From Akkermansia muciniphila (GTDB taxonomy: Bacteria > Verrucomicrobiota > Verrucomicrobiia > Chthoniobacterales > Chthoniobacteraceae), in NCBI GenBank assembly GCA_945883955.1, contig CAMCYN010000006.1:1-43726 (forward strand): a stretch of 43,726 nt of DNA, in the 5' to 3' direction. Made by a program: the position numbers and the translations under genes. The notes under the pieces were generated by a model, which was not told the origin of the DNA, made no database searches, and worked only from the letters and a program-made list of their open reading frames with translations. Positions 33,229 through 41,926 of the stretch are shown one piece after another. Each line of letters begins with the position of its first letter. Within the stretch, counting starts at the first letter, position 1.

Positions 33229-34331
33229 GCGCTTGCACTCTCCGCAGCATTTTCCAAACCAAATGCCGAGAAGGTTCGCGAAAGAACCGCATCGAACACA
33301 TTTTCCTCACAGTCACCCGCTATGTTTTGCCCCGTACTTAAAAACAAAGGAGTCAACCCTGACCGCAATAGGAAATCCCACATCTTGCCCCAGTGCTGCA
33401 ATTCATCCACATGGGTGAAGACGACATGAGTGCAGTCCAAGCGTGCCCCCACCTCGAAGCAACGCTTGATGAGAACCGGATCATACGCAGCGTTTATGAC
33501 GATCGCTCGGCTTGTTGTAAAAAGCGGATTAAGCGCAACTCTGATTTCTGAAAGCTCGTCCTCAGCCCACAACGCAAATCCAGGGAGGTCAATATACAAA
33601 GTCTTCCCTCGACCAGGGACAGGTGCATCTGCGGGAGTCCGAATATAAGCAGCACCTAACGCCTCGCAGAATACGGATAGTGCATCCCCTGGATTTGCTC
33701 GGTCTAAGTCCAATTTCAGGGCCGCAGGCCGTTCACCCCGCAAAAAGACGTCCATCGCAAGACGCTTACATAAGGCTGTTGTCTTACCCGAACCCGCAGG
33801 ACCTACGAACGCGACTCTCTCTCCAAGTGGCCTTTTGGGTATCAGCCGATATTCTCCCCTTAGCAGTCCCGCAACTTCCGGGAGCGCCCGAGAAATCGGC
33901 ATCGACTCGAATACCCGCCACGCGGAATACGCTTGCAGGCGGGCCAATACCTGTTTCGAAATCCCACCAGCCTCTAGCAATCGAGCCAAGCGACTTCCCG
34001 GTAAAAGATCTAGTCCCGGGGCAGAATAAGGACTCACAGCCCTCAGAACACCCGAGTCACCTTGCGGTAGCCCTTCAACAAGAACCGAAGGCACCACCAC
34101 GGAGGGAGGCGGCACGATTCCGCCGGAAGATTGTGGCGTAGAAGCAACGGGAGAGATATCCATCACCGAAGCCACAACTTCAAGCTTGGGAGATTGAAGA
34201 AAGCGGGCAAGTCCCTTTCCCTCCACCTGTCGCACCGAAACAACCCTCGCCCTTTCGCCAAACCTTTGGCGAAGCACTGATACGGCCTCCTCGGCGGAAC
34301 TCACAACAAAACGGTAACGCTGCTCAGACAT
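33225..34331 (-). CDS. flhF: Flagellar SRP-type GTPase FlhF
   Basis: This 368-residue protein has the FlhF layout: a short N-terminal part (about 1-55, MSEQRYRFVVSSAEEAVSVL), a Pro/Val-rich linker, an N domain (about 105-165) and a G domain. The P-loop is GPAGSGKTT (177-185), the G3 region is LYIDLPGF (with IDLPG in place of DTAG) and the G4 motif is THVDE (306-310) in place of TKLDE. These changes are in the range seen among FlhF proteins. FlhF targets the first flagellar parts to the pole and controls flagellar number and place. It follows flhA by 53 bases. Confidence 0.9.
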   Translation of the reverse strand: MSEQRYRFVVSSAEEAVSVLRQRFGERARVVSVRQVEGKGLARFLQSPKLEVVASVMDISPVASTPQSSGGIVPPPSVVVPSVLVEGLPQGDSGVLRAVSPYSAPGLDLLPGSRLARLLEAGGISKQVLARLQAYSAWRVFESMPISRALPEVAGLLRGEYRLIPKRPLGERVAFVGPAGSGKTTALCKRLAMDVFLRGERPAALKLDLDRANPGDALSVFCEALGAAYIRTPADAPVPGRGKTLYIDLPGFALWAEDELSEIRVALNPLFTTSRAIVINAAYDPVLIKRCFEVGARLDCTHVVFTHVDELQHWGKMWDFLLRSGLTPLFLSTGQNIAGDCEENVFDAVLSRTFSAFGLENAAESASA

Positions 34332-34384
34332 ATTATGCGCTCACCTAAGGTTTGCTTAAATACAAGCTATAGTTCACTAAAGAA

Positions 34385-36556
34385 TCAGACGGCCACAGAC
34401 TTCGAGCCTTGAGGCACATTCGGCGACGGCAAAATAATTGCCACATTTTGGATCTCGGTCTGGGCAGGCAACTCTTGGTAGGATAGCACAATTAACTTTG
34501 TGAGCGAGGGCTCGAAAAAGCGCTTGAATGCTAAACGGAGTTCCGACGTCGTGATCAGCACCGGAACTAAACCTCTCTCGGCCATCTCAGTCATTCGCTT
34601 AGTCAAATCTTGGAGAAGATGCTGAGCCATCTGGGGGTCAATCACTAGCCCAACTTCAAACTGGGTCCGATGTACTTTTGAAGTTAAGATCTGCTCAAGT
34701 CGAGGCTCTAGGGTCATCGCATTAATGAGTCCCCCTTCAGATTCGTACTCGGCAACAAAATACGTTCCGAGCCTACGGCGCACATGCTCTGAAATCTCGT
34801 CCGGATTCTTGCTCACGGGAGCAACATCTCCAATACACTCCATGATCGTCGGAAGATTTTTAATCGAAACGCCTTCCCTCAATAGATTCTGAAGTACCCG
34901 CTGAACCGCCCCAACAGTCAAGTTATCGGGGATCAATTCACTCACCAGAATAGGGTGGGTCTCTTTCAATGCATCTAAAAGCACCTGAACGTCCTGCCTA
35001 CCAAGGATGAGATAGGCACTCCGTTTGACCGTCTCCGAGAGATGAGTAATCAGCACTGAACTGGGATCAACAACAGTGAATCCGTGAATCTCAGCCGTCC
35101 GCTTTTCATCCTCCTCAACCCAGGTTGCCCTCAGTCCAAAAACAGGCTCCACAGTATCAACCCCCTTAAGTTTCACTGGGCTATTGGAAATATTCATAGC
35201 CAACCAATGTTTCAACAAAACCCTGCCGCGCGAAACTTCCCTCCCCCTAAGAAGAAATCGGTACTCCGAACTCTCCAAGTCGAGACTATCCCTGATAGCG
35301 ATCGGAGGAATTAGCATACCTAAGTCTCGAGCGAAGTTACGACGAACGCCGGTAACTCGATCCAAAAGATCGCCGCCGGCCTTTTTATCGGCCAGCCCCA
35401 AAAGCCCCACCCCAAGTTCCACGGAAAGGACATCGACCTCCATTAGCTTGCGAAATTCCTCTGAAACTCCTGTCTTGGCTTTAATCTCGCCCAATGATCC
35501 GGCCTTATCCATAGGCACACCGCCCCCTCTCGCTGGAACGGCGGAAGCAGTCGCCATCGCCAAACGCTCCTCCTCCTCAAACTCAGCTTGGGTCAGCTTC
35601 CAAGCCAGAACGCCGAGCGCTACTGCGAGGATTAAAAATGGAGCCATAGGCATTCCTGGCACCAACGAGAACAACGCCATCATCCCGGCACAAATAGCCA
35701 CTGCACGAGGATAAAGGGTAAGCTGCTTAGAAAGGTAACTTCCAAGATCAGACTCCTCAGAGGCGCGAGTTACCAGAATACCCGCCGCGAGTGAAACAAC
35801 CAACGCAGGAACCTGCGCAACCAATCCATCCCCAATGGACAGAAGCGTATATCGCTTAAGCGCCTCAGCTACAGGCAAGCCCTTTTGGACCACGCCAATA
35901 ATAATCCCACCAACGATATTAATCAGGGTTATGAGAATCCCGGCTACGGCATCCCCCCGAACAAACTTACTGGCTCCATCCATGGCGCCGTAGAAGTCAG
36001 CTTCCTTCTGAATCTTTGCCCTCCGGCGCGTCGCCACACCTTCCTCAATAAGACCTGCATTCAACTCAGCATCAATAGCCATTTGCTTCCCTGGCATTGC
36101 ATCCAGAGTGAAGCGAGCTGCGACCTCTGCGATTCGGCCCGCCCCCTTGGTGATTACCATAAAGTTGATCACCACAAGAATCAGGAATACCACAGCCCCC
36201 ACCACGTAGTTCCCCCGAACCACAAAATCGCCAAACGCCTGAATGATATTTCCGGCATGCCCATCCACCAGAATCAGCCGAGTCGAGGCGACATTTAGCG
36301 CTAAGCGGTAGAGGGTTACCGAAAGAAGAAGGGTGGGGAATCCGGAAAAATCCTCGGGTTCTTTAACATATACGATGATCAGCAGAATGAGCAACGAGAC
36401 GCCAATGCTAGCGGCCAATAGCATGTCTAACACGCCAGGACCAACCGGCACCACCAACAAGACCACTGTCCCGAAAAGAGCCGCGACAAAGGCTAGATCC
36501 CCTTTCTTGAGAGACACAAGGATCTGGCTGGGAGATGGGAACTTCGCCTTAGTCAT
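34385..36556 (-). CDS. flhA: Flagellar export gate protein FlhA
   Basis: This 723-residue inner-membrane protein has about eight helices in the first 330 residues, with the FHIPEP-type signature region (RIAEVAARFTLDAMPGKQ and IDAELNAGLIEE, then GAMDGASKFVRGDAVAGI). A long cytoplasmic domain (about 360-710) has VEPVFGLRATWVEED and VVDPSSVLITHLSE. FlhA forms the nonameric export gate and docks chaperone-substrate complexes. Length is slightly above the usual 690-700, mostly in the linker at about 330-365. It follows flhB by 45 bases. Confidence 0.97.
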   Translation of the reverse strand: MTKAKFPSPSQILVSLKKGDLAFVAALFGTVVLLVVPVGPGVLDMLLAASIGVSLLILLIIVYVKEPEDFSGFPTLLLSVTLYRLALNVASTRLILVDGHAGNIIQAFGDFVVRGNYVVGAVVFLILVVINFMVITKGAGRIAEVAARFTLDAMPGKQMAIDAELNAGLIEEGVATRRRAKIQKEADFYGAMDGASKFVRGDAVAGILITLINIVGGIIIGVVQKGLPVAEALKRYTLLSIGDGLVAQVPALVVSLAAGILVTRASEESDLGSYLSKQLTLYPRAVAICAGMMALFSLVPGMPMAPFLILAVALGVLAWKLTQAEFEEEERLAMATASAVPARGGGVPMDKAGSLGEIKAKTGVSEEFRKLMEVDVLSVELGVGLLGLADKKAGGDLLDRVTGVRRNFARDLGMLIPPIAIRDSLDLESSEYRFLLRGREVSRGRVLLKHWLAMNISNSPVKLKGVDTVEPVFGLRATWVEEDEKRTAEIHGFTVVDPSSVLITHLSETVKRSAYLILGRQDVQVLLDALKETHPILVSELIPDNLTVGAVQRVLQNLLREGVSIKNLPTIMECIGDVAPVSKNPDEISEHVRRRLGTYFVAEYESEGGLINAMTLEPRLEQILTSKVHRTQFEVGLVIDPQMAQHLLQDLTKRMTEMAERGLVPVLITTSELRLAFKRFFEPSLTKLIVLSYQELPAQTEIQNVAIILPSPNVPQGSKSVAV

Positions 36557-36601
36557 CGATAGTCTATGATTCTACCCAACTTTGTAGAGCATGCGCCATG
36601 C

Positions 36602-37693
36602 TCAAATCCGCTGCCGCCGATCTTTCAGCCCCTGAAAGTACTCCCGATGTGCCCTGTAGACAAACGCAAGAATTTCAGCCACTGCATTATACAAGTTAAC
36701 AGGGATAGGCTTGCCGACCTTTCCAAACTTGAACAACATCCGCGCTACAGGCGGATTCTCCACCAAAGGCACCCCCTTCTCTACCGCGAGAGCCTTGATT
36801 CTCCGGGCAAAGGCCTGCTCTCCCTTGGCCACAATCATAGGGGCCATCTCCTTTTCCCGATCGTACCGGAGCGCCACAGCAAAGTGGGTAGGATTTGTCA
36901 CCACCACGTCCGCCATATCCAAGGACTTCAGCATCTGCCTTTGCAGCAGGCGGCGAGCCATGGCACGTAGTGCGCTTTTCACCTTTGGATCACCTTCTGA
37001 TTGCTTAGATTCATCCGTGACTTCCTGCTTGGTCATCATCAGGCTCTTATGAATCTTATTCAGCTGATAGATGTAGTTGGCTGCGGCAATCATTCCCAAC
37101 GCTAGTATACAACGCCAAAGAAGCACCTTAGTCGAATCGACTAAAAATTGCCCCAAGCGACTTAAAGGAACCGGCGTGTTAAAAATCGGATCACCAAGTA
37201 TTTTACTTAGTCCCCCGTAAATAATCCAAGCAACTACACACAGACGCATTGCCTCTAACCCTACTTTAACCAAACCATTTATTGAGAAAATCCGCTTAAA
37301 GCCTGCGGCTGGATCCAGACGGTCAAATTTGATCCCTAGCACCTTTGGTGTAAATTTGAAGCGACTCTGCACTGCACCCATCAGACCACCAGCAAAAGCG
37401 CAAGCAATCGAGAGGGGAAGAGCGAGCGTTATCATTGCACTCAGTGCTGCATACGACCAAGGCCCAGCGGCTTCCGGACGAATCTCTGATTTTCCTAAGT
37501 GAGAAAAGATGTCAACTGACAACGAAGCAATATCGTCACAGACGCCCTTGCCAAAAACAGACAAGGCCCACAAAAAAGCGGCTAGCACCGCGACCAACTG
37601 CAAATCGGGAGCACGTGCAAAATTGCCCTCAGCATGAGCTTCTTCAAGCCGCTTTGCCGTTGGCTCTTCAGTCTTATTTCCTTCACTCGCCAT
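36602..37693 (-). CDS. flhB: Flagellar export switch protein FlhB
   Basis: This 363-residue protein begins SEGNKTEEPTAKRLEEA, the classic FlhB/YscU start. It has four membrane helices (about 32-50, 82-105, 143-165, 188-210) and a cytoplasmic domain with the autocleavage motif NPTH (267-270) in VVVTNPTHFAVALRYD. Cleavage there switches export from rod and hook parts to filament parts. The later region AFARRIKALAVEKGVPLVEN is also typical. The ATG lies three bases after the fliR stop. Confidence 0.97.
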   Translation of the reverse strand: MASEGNKTEEPTAKRLEEAHAEGNFARAPDLQLVAVLAAFLWALSVFGKGVCDDIASLSVDIFSHLGKSEIRPEAAGPWSYAALSAMITLALPLSIACAFAGGLMGAVQSRFKFTPKVLGIKFDRLDPAAGFKRIFSINGLVKVGLEAMRLCVVAWIIYGGLSKILGDPIFNTPVPLSRLGQFLVDSTKVLLWRCILALGMIAAANYIYQLNKIHKSLMMTKQEVTDESKQSEGDPKVKSALRAMARRLLQRQMLKSLDMADVVVTNPTHFAVALRYDREKEMAPMIVAKGEQAFARRIKALAVEKGVPLVENPPVARMLFKFGKVGKPIPVNLYNAVAEILAFVYRAHREYFQGLKDRRQRI

Positions 37694-37696
37694 CTT

Positions 37697-38458
37697 CTAG
37701 GGAATAAGACGCAGCATTACCTCAGGAGCCTCCACCAAGTGGTCGAGCATCAGTTGTGCGGTCAAACCAAGCGTTAAACCAAGGAGGAGCATTCCAACAA
37801 CAATTCTTACCGCAAAGCTCTCGGCAAAAACATTCATTGTCGGTGCAGCCTTTCCAAGAATGGAAAAAATTAAAGAGATGACAAAATTCACACAAATCAA
37901 AGGCGCGGCCATTTGAAGAGCGATAGAGAAAATCTTACCGGTAGATACAACTAACATCACTCCCACATCCTGAGACCCTCGAAATGAGCCCATAGGCGCT
38001 ACGTTATAGCTTTTAAGGAATGCCAGAACCACTGCCTGATGGGCCCCTGAACTTAAAAAGACAAGAGAACCGAAAGCAAACAACAAAGACCCCATCGCAT
38101 TTGATGAAGAGCCACTCAGTGGATCGAGTTGCTGACCCATCGTAAACCCAAGTTCAGTGGAAATCACTTGTCCCGCAAAATCGACGGCATACGCAACAAT
38201 CCTAACGCCCCATCCCATGAACAGACCAATCACCAACTCCAAAACCATCGCTATCGCAATTCCGCCCAAACTGGCCGATACCCCTTGGGGGAGGTTCGTC
38301 GACATTGCAGCGATATAGGCCAAGAAAAGAGTCAAGATTCCCTTGAGTGGGGCAGGGATAGCGCGCCCGGAATACACAGGAGCAAGCAAAAGCAGACCCG
38401 TCGCACGTGATGCCGCCAAAAACCAAGCCACCAAAAAGTCACCTTCGAGCATCTCCAT
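37697..38458 (-). CDS. fliR: Flagellar export protein FliR
   Basis: This 253-residue protein has about six membrane helices and family traits such as FLAASRATGLLLLAPVYSG near the start, VIVELVIGLFMGW-type (seen as MVLELVIGLFMGWGVRI), AGQVISTELGFTMGQQLDP and the C-terminal hydrophobic LLLGLTLGLTAQLML. FliR forms the export core with FliP and FliQ. A second ATG two codons inside is equally possible. Upstream, 39 bases separate it from fliQ. Confidence 0.95.
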   Translation of the reverse strand: MEMLEGDFLVAWFLAASRATGLLLLAPVYSGRAIPAPLKGILTLFLAYIAAMSTNLPQGVSASLGGIAIAMVLELVIGLFMGWGVRIVAYAVDFAGQVISTELGFTMGQQLDPLSGSSSNAMGSLLFAFGSLVFLSSGAHQAVVLAFLKSYNVAPMGSFRGSQDVGVMLVVSTGKIFSIALQMAAPLICVNFVISLIFSILGKAAPTMNVFAESFAVRIVVGMLLLGLTLGLTAQLMLDHLVEAPEVMLRLIP

Positions 38459-38497
38459 AGCCCCATGTAGACGAAAAGCAGAAGGCCAATCGACTCA

Positions 38498-38767
38498 CTA
38501 TCGAACAGCTTCCGGAAGCCGGTTTAGATAACTAATAGTGAAAGTCATCAGTGTCTTCAAAATCCACGGCGAGGTAACAACCATAACCGTCCCCAGCGCC
38601 GCCACTTTAGGAATAAACGTCAACGAAGCCTCCTGTACGCTTGTTACCGCCTGAATTAGACTGACAGCGACTCCTACGGAAACACTGACGGCCAGTATTG
38701 GACTCGCCACTAAAAGAGAGACAGAAACCAGCTCTCGTAGCACCTGAACAGATTGTTCAATATTCAT
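38498..38767 (-). CDS. fliQ: Flagellar export protein FliQ
   Basis: This 89-residue protein has the two-helix hairpin of FliQ: LLVASPILAVSVSVGVAVSL, then the loop IQAVTSVQEASLTFIPK, then a second helix VAALGTVMVVTSPWILKTL. Length is exactly that of the family. Its ATG overlaps the fliP stop (ATGA). It is part of the FliPQR export channel. Confidence 0.96.
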   Translation of the reverse strand: MNIEQSVQVLRELVSVSLLVASPILAVSVSVGVAVSLIQAVTSVQEASLTFIPKVAALGTVMVVTSPWILKTLMTFTISYLNRLPEAVR

Positions 38768-39579
38768 GAGGCAAAGCTTTCAACAAGTGAACGAACAATC
38801 AGATGCCAGCCATCAACTAAAACAAAAAGGAGCAGTTTGAACGGAAGAGAGATCATCATCGGCGGCATCATCATCATCCCCATAGACATCAACGTTGCAG
38901 AAACCAGAAAATCTATGACGAGGAACGGAACGTAAATTAGGAATCCCATCTGAAAGGCGGTCCGCAGCTCACTTAATATGAAGGCCGGTACAACTACGGT
39001 GAGAGGCAGAGCTTCCGTAGTGGCAGCTCCCTGCCCAGACAAGCCGAGGAAAAAGTCTACCTCACTTGGTCTTGCCTGCTTGAGCATGAATGCCTTCAAC
39101 GGAACTGAAGCACGTTCCGCAAATTCAACAGTCGCAATTTGCTTATTAAGATAAGGCTGAAGGGCGTCCTCGTTAATCTTCTTCGCCGTTGGAGTCATAA
39201 TAAACATCGTTAGAAATAACGACATACCTATTAGTATCTGGTTTGAAGGCGCACCCTGTAGCCCGATAGCTCCGCGAATGAATCCCAGAACCACGACAAT
39301 ACGAGTAAAGCTAGTCATCAACATCAAAAACGAAGGAGCCAGCGTAAGTACCGTCATCAACACCACGATCTGAATGGCGTTTGACACGTTCCCAATATCC
39401 CCGTCTCCTCCGCCCATCGATAACGTAAGAGACGGGCCTGGAGTGGTGTTTTGAGCAAAAATCGGATTCGAAAAGAGCCCCGCAAAAACAATATAATACA
39501 GAAAATAACGCGGGATCCCCCGACATATTTTTTCTGAAATGGCTAACAAAAGCCTGGCTGGGCAATTCAGATAATTCAT
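38764..39579 (-). CDS. fliP: Flagellar export protein FliP
   Basis: This 271-residue protein has a signal-like N-terminus (IPRYFLYYIVFAGLFSNPIFA) and then the FliP core: VVLMTVLTLAPSFLMLMTSF, RIVVVLGFIRGAIGLQGAP, SLFLTMFIMTP, LKAFMLKQ and the C-terminal helices PFLVIDFLVSATLMSMGMMM and PPMMISLPFKLLLFVLVDGW. FliP is the major subunit of the export channel. Its ATG overlaps the fliO stop (ATGA). Confidence 0.97.
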   Translation of the reverse strand: MNYLNCPARLLLAISEKICRGIPRYFLYYIVFAGLFSNPIFAQNTTPGPSLTLSMGGGDGDIGNVSNAIQIVVLMTVLTLAPSFLMLMTSFTRIVVVLGFIRGAIGLQGAPSNQILIGMSLFLTMFIMTPTAKKINEDALQPYLNKQIATVEFAERASVPLKAFMLKQARPSEVDFFLGLSGQGAATTEALPLTVVVPAFILSELRTAFQMGFLIYVPFLVIDFLVSATLMSMGMMMMPPMMISLPFKLLLFVLVDGWHLIVRSLVESFAS

Positions 39580-40010
39580 GCTAAACCCTCCGGGCTGATC
39601 TTTGGGAAACTACGAGGGGACTCGTCAACGGCATCAACGTCCGAATCTAAAGGACACAGGTAATCAATCCGTCCGGGGCAAACTCCCAACAGCATTTTTC
39701 TCCCGTCGTATCCCACCACTAAGAGGTACTGCCTTTGTCCAACCGCCTTACTTTCTTCTATCTGTAGCTTTTTAGCAGCCTTGCCTACTATCCCCCCACC
39801 GCCAAAGTGTCCCTTTTTAAAAAGGACAGCCAACCCCGCTCCCAAAAGTATAAGGAGAGCCACAACATAACCAAGCAACTGTACCATATACACCCCATCC
39901 GGCAAGGCACTTGCCTTAGGGACACCAACCACATCGGCAGCTAAAATATAGCTTGATCCTGCGGCCAATAAGCAGACCTGCACGCACAAGCAAAAGCAGA
40001 ATCTGCCCAT
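39576..40010 (-). CDS. fliO: FliO-like flagellar biosynthesis protein
   Basis: This 144-residue protein has an N-terminal signal or anchor helix (about 6-24), a second hydrophobic helix (MVQLLGYVVALLILLGAGLA) followed by a basic stretch, and a short domain with LQIEESKAVGQRQYLLVVGYDGRKMLLGVCPG. That is the FliO pattern (conserved L..GQR..L.VV..G...LLG). FliO helps FliP to assemble. The ATG at 40010 lies 13 bases after fliN; a longer frame starting at 40082 overlaps fliN and is less likely. Confidence 0.88.
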   Translation of the reverse strand: MGRFCFCLCVQVCLLAAGSSYILAADVVGVPKASALPDGVYMVQLLGYVVALLILLGAGLAVLFKKGHFGGGGIVGKAAKKLQIEESKAVGQRQYLLVVGYDGRKMLLGVCPGRIDYLCPLDSDVDAVDESPRSFPKISPEGLA

Positions 40011-40023
40011 AAGGGTATATTCG

Positions 40024-40284
40024 TCAAGCTGGGCCGCCAACCATAGTCGCAACCTTGATAGCAAACTTCTCATCCACAACAACGACTTCCCCTAGTGCGA
40101 TAAGTTTGTCGTTTATGTACAGTCCCACCGGATCATCGGCACGCTGGGCAAGCTGCACCACTGTTCCGGGTTGCAATTCCAGAACGTCACGCATTGCCAT
40201 CTGGCAGGAGCCTAACCGAACCGACAGCTGAACCTTTACGTCAAGCACTGCGTTTAACTTCGAGTCATCAAGAGCGTTCACCAT
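40024..40284 (-). CDS. fliN: Flagellar switch protein FliN
   Basis: This 86-residue protein is a single SpoA domain: LNAVLDVKVQLSVRLGSCQM, MRDVLELQPGTVVQL, PVGLYINDKLIALGEVVVVDEKFAIKV. That is the classic FliN core, without the longer N-terminal arm many FliN proteins have. It would form the lower C-ring with FliM. The ATG lies two bases after the fliM stop. Confidence 0.95.
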   Translation of the reverse strand: MVNALDDSKLNAVLDVKVQLSVRLGSCQMAMRDVLELQPGTVVQLAQRADDPVGLYINDKLIALGEVVVVDEKFAIKVATMVGGPA

Positions 40285-40286
40285 AG

Positions 40287-41294
40287 CTATTCCTTAGAAA
40301 TTCTTTCGTTGAGATGTACTGCGAGTCGGCCTTCCTCCACACCAATGGTACCAAGGAACTCATCCGTCTCCGAAATGCAAACCTTTGTCTGATCAATCAA
40401 TTCCTGCGGTAAATGAATCAAATCACCGGGGCCCATTTCAAGGGCTTCAGAAAGTGATATCTCCCGAACATCCCATTCCGCCCTCAACTCGACGGCAATT
40501 CCGGCATAAGGAGAACGCCATTGCAACGGCTTGGGCCGCGGTTCCACAGCAGGCCCTTTGGACAACGTTGCTAACCGGTTCGTCAGGGCGTCAATTAGAG
40601 AAAAAGGCGCAGCAAGCTGCACCGTTTCAGTCATCTCTCCAATTGTTAGATCCGCACGGAGGACAAAAAATGGAGCGTCATCCGAGGCAATCTGAAGAAA
40701 CCTGCAATTCGCCTCGTGTCCCACAATCACTGGCGTCCCCACGGGCCCATCCTCGAACACAGACGCCCACTCCTTCAATAAAATCATAACCACCTCATCC
40801 AGAAGCGCCACCTCAATTTCTGTTGGGTTACGCTCGAGATCATTAACCACTCCCTTTCCGCCTAGCAATCGATTTGCCAGCGCCAAGGAAGTGTTGGGCC
40901 GTATTTCAAGGATCCCAACGCCATCAAACGGCGCAATTTGAAATAGGGTCAAATGGGTGGGTGGTTCTACTCCATCACAAAACTCTTTGAAGGACTGACT
41001 GGCGCAACGAACGGACTTTTTATCGCTCGAAACCTCCAAGCGCAGAAAGGTCGACAATCGCCCTCCCAAGTCCTGCATAAACCGTCGATGCAGAACCCCC
41101 AACTGGCCAGTGTCCTTCTGGGAGAGAAAACTTGGCTGCCTGAAATTGTACACCAATACTTTCGCCGGATCGATCTCACGGCGTTGACCTAGGTGCGTAA
41201 AAAGGACGCCGTTTGCCCCTGGGCTAACCAAGGCGGCAGCCCGAGAAGCCTTCTCTACGTCCGGATTAGCCAACTCTTCAACAGGCTCACTCAT
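40287..41294 (-). CDS. fliM: Flagellar switch protein FliM lacking the usual CheY-binding start
   Basis: This 335-residue protein has a FliM middle domain (about 45-230) starting KVLVYNFRQPSFLSQKD, then LHRRFMQDLGGRLSTFLR, TLFQIAPFDGVGILEIRP and LANRLLGGKG, and a C-terminal SpoA domain (about 255-330: VELRAEWDVREISLSEAL, MGPGDLIHLP, FLGTIGVEEGRLAV). Typical FliM proteins begin with an LSQxEIDALL-type peptide that binds phospho-CheY. The first 40 residues here (MSEPVEELANPDVEKASRAA...) show no such motif. FliM's stop is overlapped from upstream by the FliL gene pattern ATGA at its own start. It is clearly FliM by domain order. Confidence 0.94.
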   Translation of the reverse strand: MSEPVEELANPDVEKASRAAALVSPGANGVLFTHLGQRREIDPAKVLVYNFRQPSFLSQKDTGQLGVLHRRFMQDLGGRLSTFLRLEVSSDKKSVRCASQSFKEFCDGVEPPTHLTLFQIAPFDGVGILEIRPNTSLALANRLLGGKGVVNDLERNPTEIEVALLDEVVMILLKEWASVFEDGPVGTPVIVGHEANCRFLQIASDDAPFFVLRADLTIGEMTETVQLAAPFSLIDALTNRLATLSKGPAVEPRPKPLQWRSPYAGIAVELRAEWDVREISLSEALEMGPGDLIHLPQELIDQTKVCISETDEFLGTIGVEEGRLAVHLNERISKE

Positions 41295-41896
41295 TGTATA
41301 AGAAAATCAGTGAACTGCACTTGTTTCACGACTGAAGAGTTGAGTGCCTTATTCAGGTTTGCAACCAACTCAGTGCGTAAAACCGTCTTTGCGGATGGCG
41401 ATTCGACATCCGCTAAGGAACGAGAGCTCAAAACCGAAAGAACGACATCCTTTAGCTTTCCCTTGTTTTCCTCAATGATATTTCCAATACCTTTGTCATC
41501 ACTAACAATTTGAAAACCGCATTTTAGATACTGCTTACCCAAGGAACCGGTAAGGTTCGCAGTAACGGTGGGGAATGCGTAGGTCCAACCCTCCTTCGTG
41601 TAGGTCGCCTTAGAGGCATCTTTCGACTCATCCTTTCCACCATGACCACCGCCGTGGCTATCGTCCTTCTTCTTTTCAGCCACATGCTCTTCCGCACGTG
41701 TCTCCGCATCCGCTGACAGGGGCGCCCCTCCGCTAAGAGCCGCTTTCTTAATCTGAGGAATAAGGACAAACTGACACATTAAAAAGCTAACAACCGCTCC
41801 GCCAATGACCCCTCCCAATAGGGGAATCAATGGTTTCGACGCTTTTGGGGCTCCGCTATCCGCGGCACCTGCTTTTTCTAGAGATTCGTCAGCCAT
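41291..41896 (-). CDS. fliL: FliL-like flagellar basal-body protein
   Basis: This 201-residue bitopic protein has one membrane helix (about 24-45, IPLLGGVIGGAVVSFLMCQF), a charged, His/Gly-rich linker (SHGGGHGGKDE) and a C-terminal FliL domain with AFPTVTANLTGS, YLKCGFQIVSD, LKDVVLSVLSSRSLADVES and LRTELVANLNKALNS. FliL surrounds stators and helps torque under load. The stop overlaps the fliM start (ATGA). Upstream, 30 bases separate it from flgE. Confidence 0.93.
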   Translation of the reverse strand: MADESLEKAGAADSGAPKASKPLIPLLGGVIGGAVVSFLMCQFVLIPQIKKAALSGGAPLSADAETRAEEHVAEKKKDDSHGGGHGGKDESKDASKATYTKEGWTYAFPTVTANLTGSLGKQYLKCGFQIVSDDKGIGNIIEENKGKLKDVVLSVLSSRSLADVESPSAKTVLRTELVANLNKALNSSVVKQVQFTDFLIQ

Positions 41897-41926
41897 GTGA
41901 ATAAGAAGATTAGACCGAAGAGGCCG

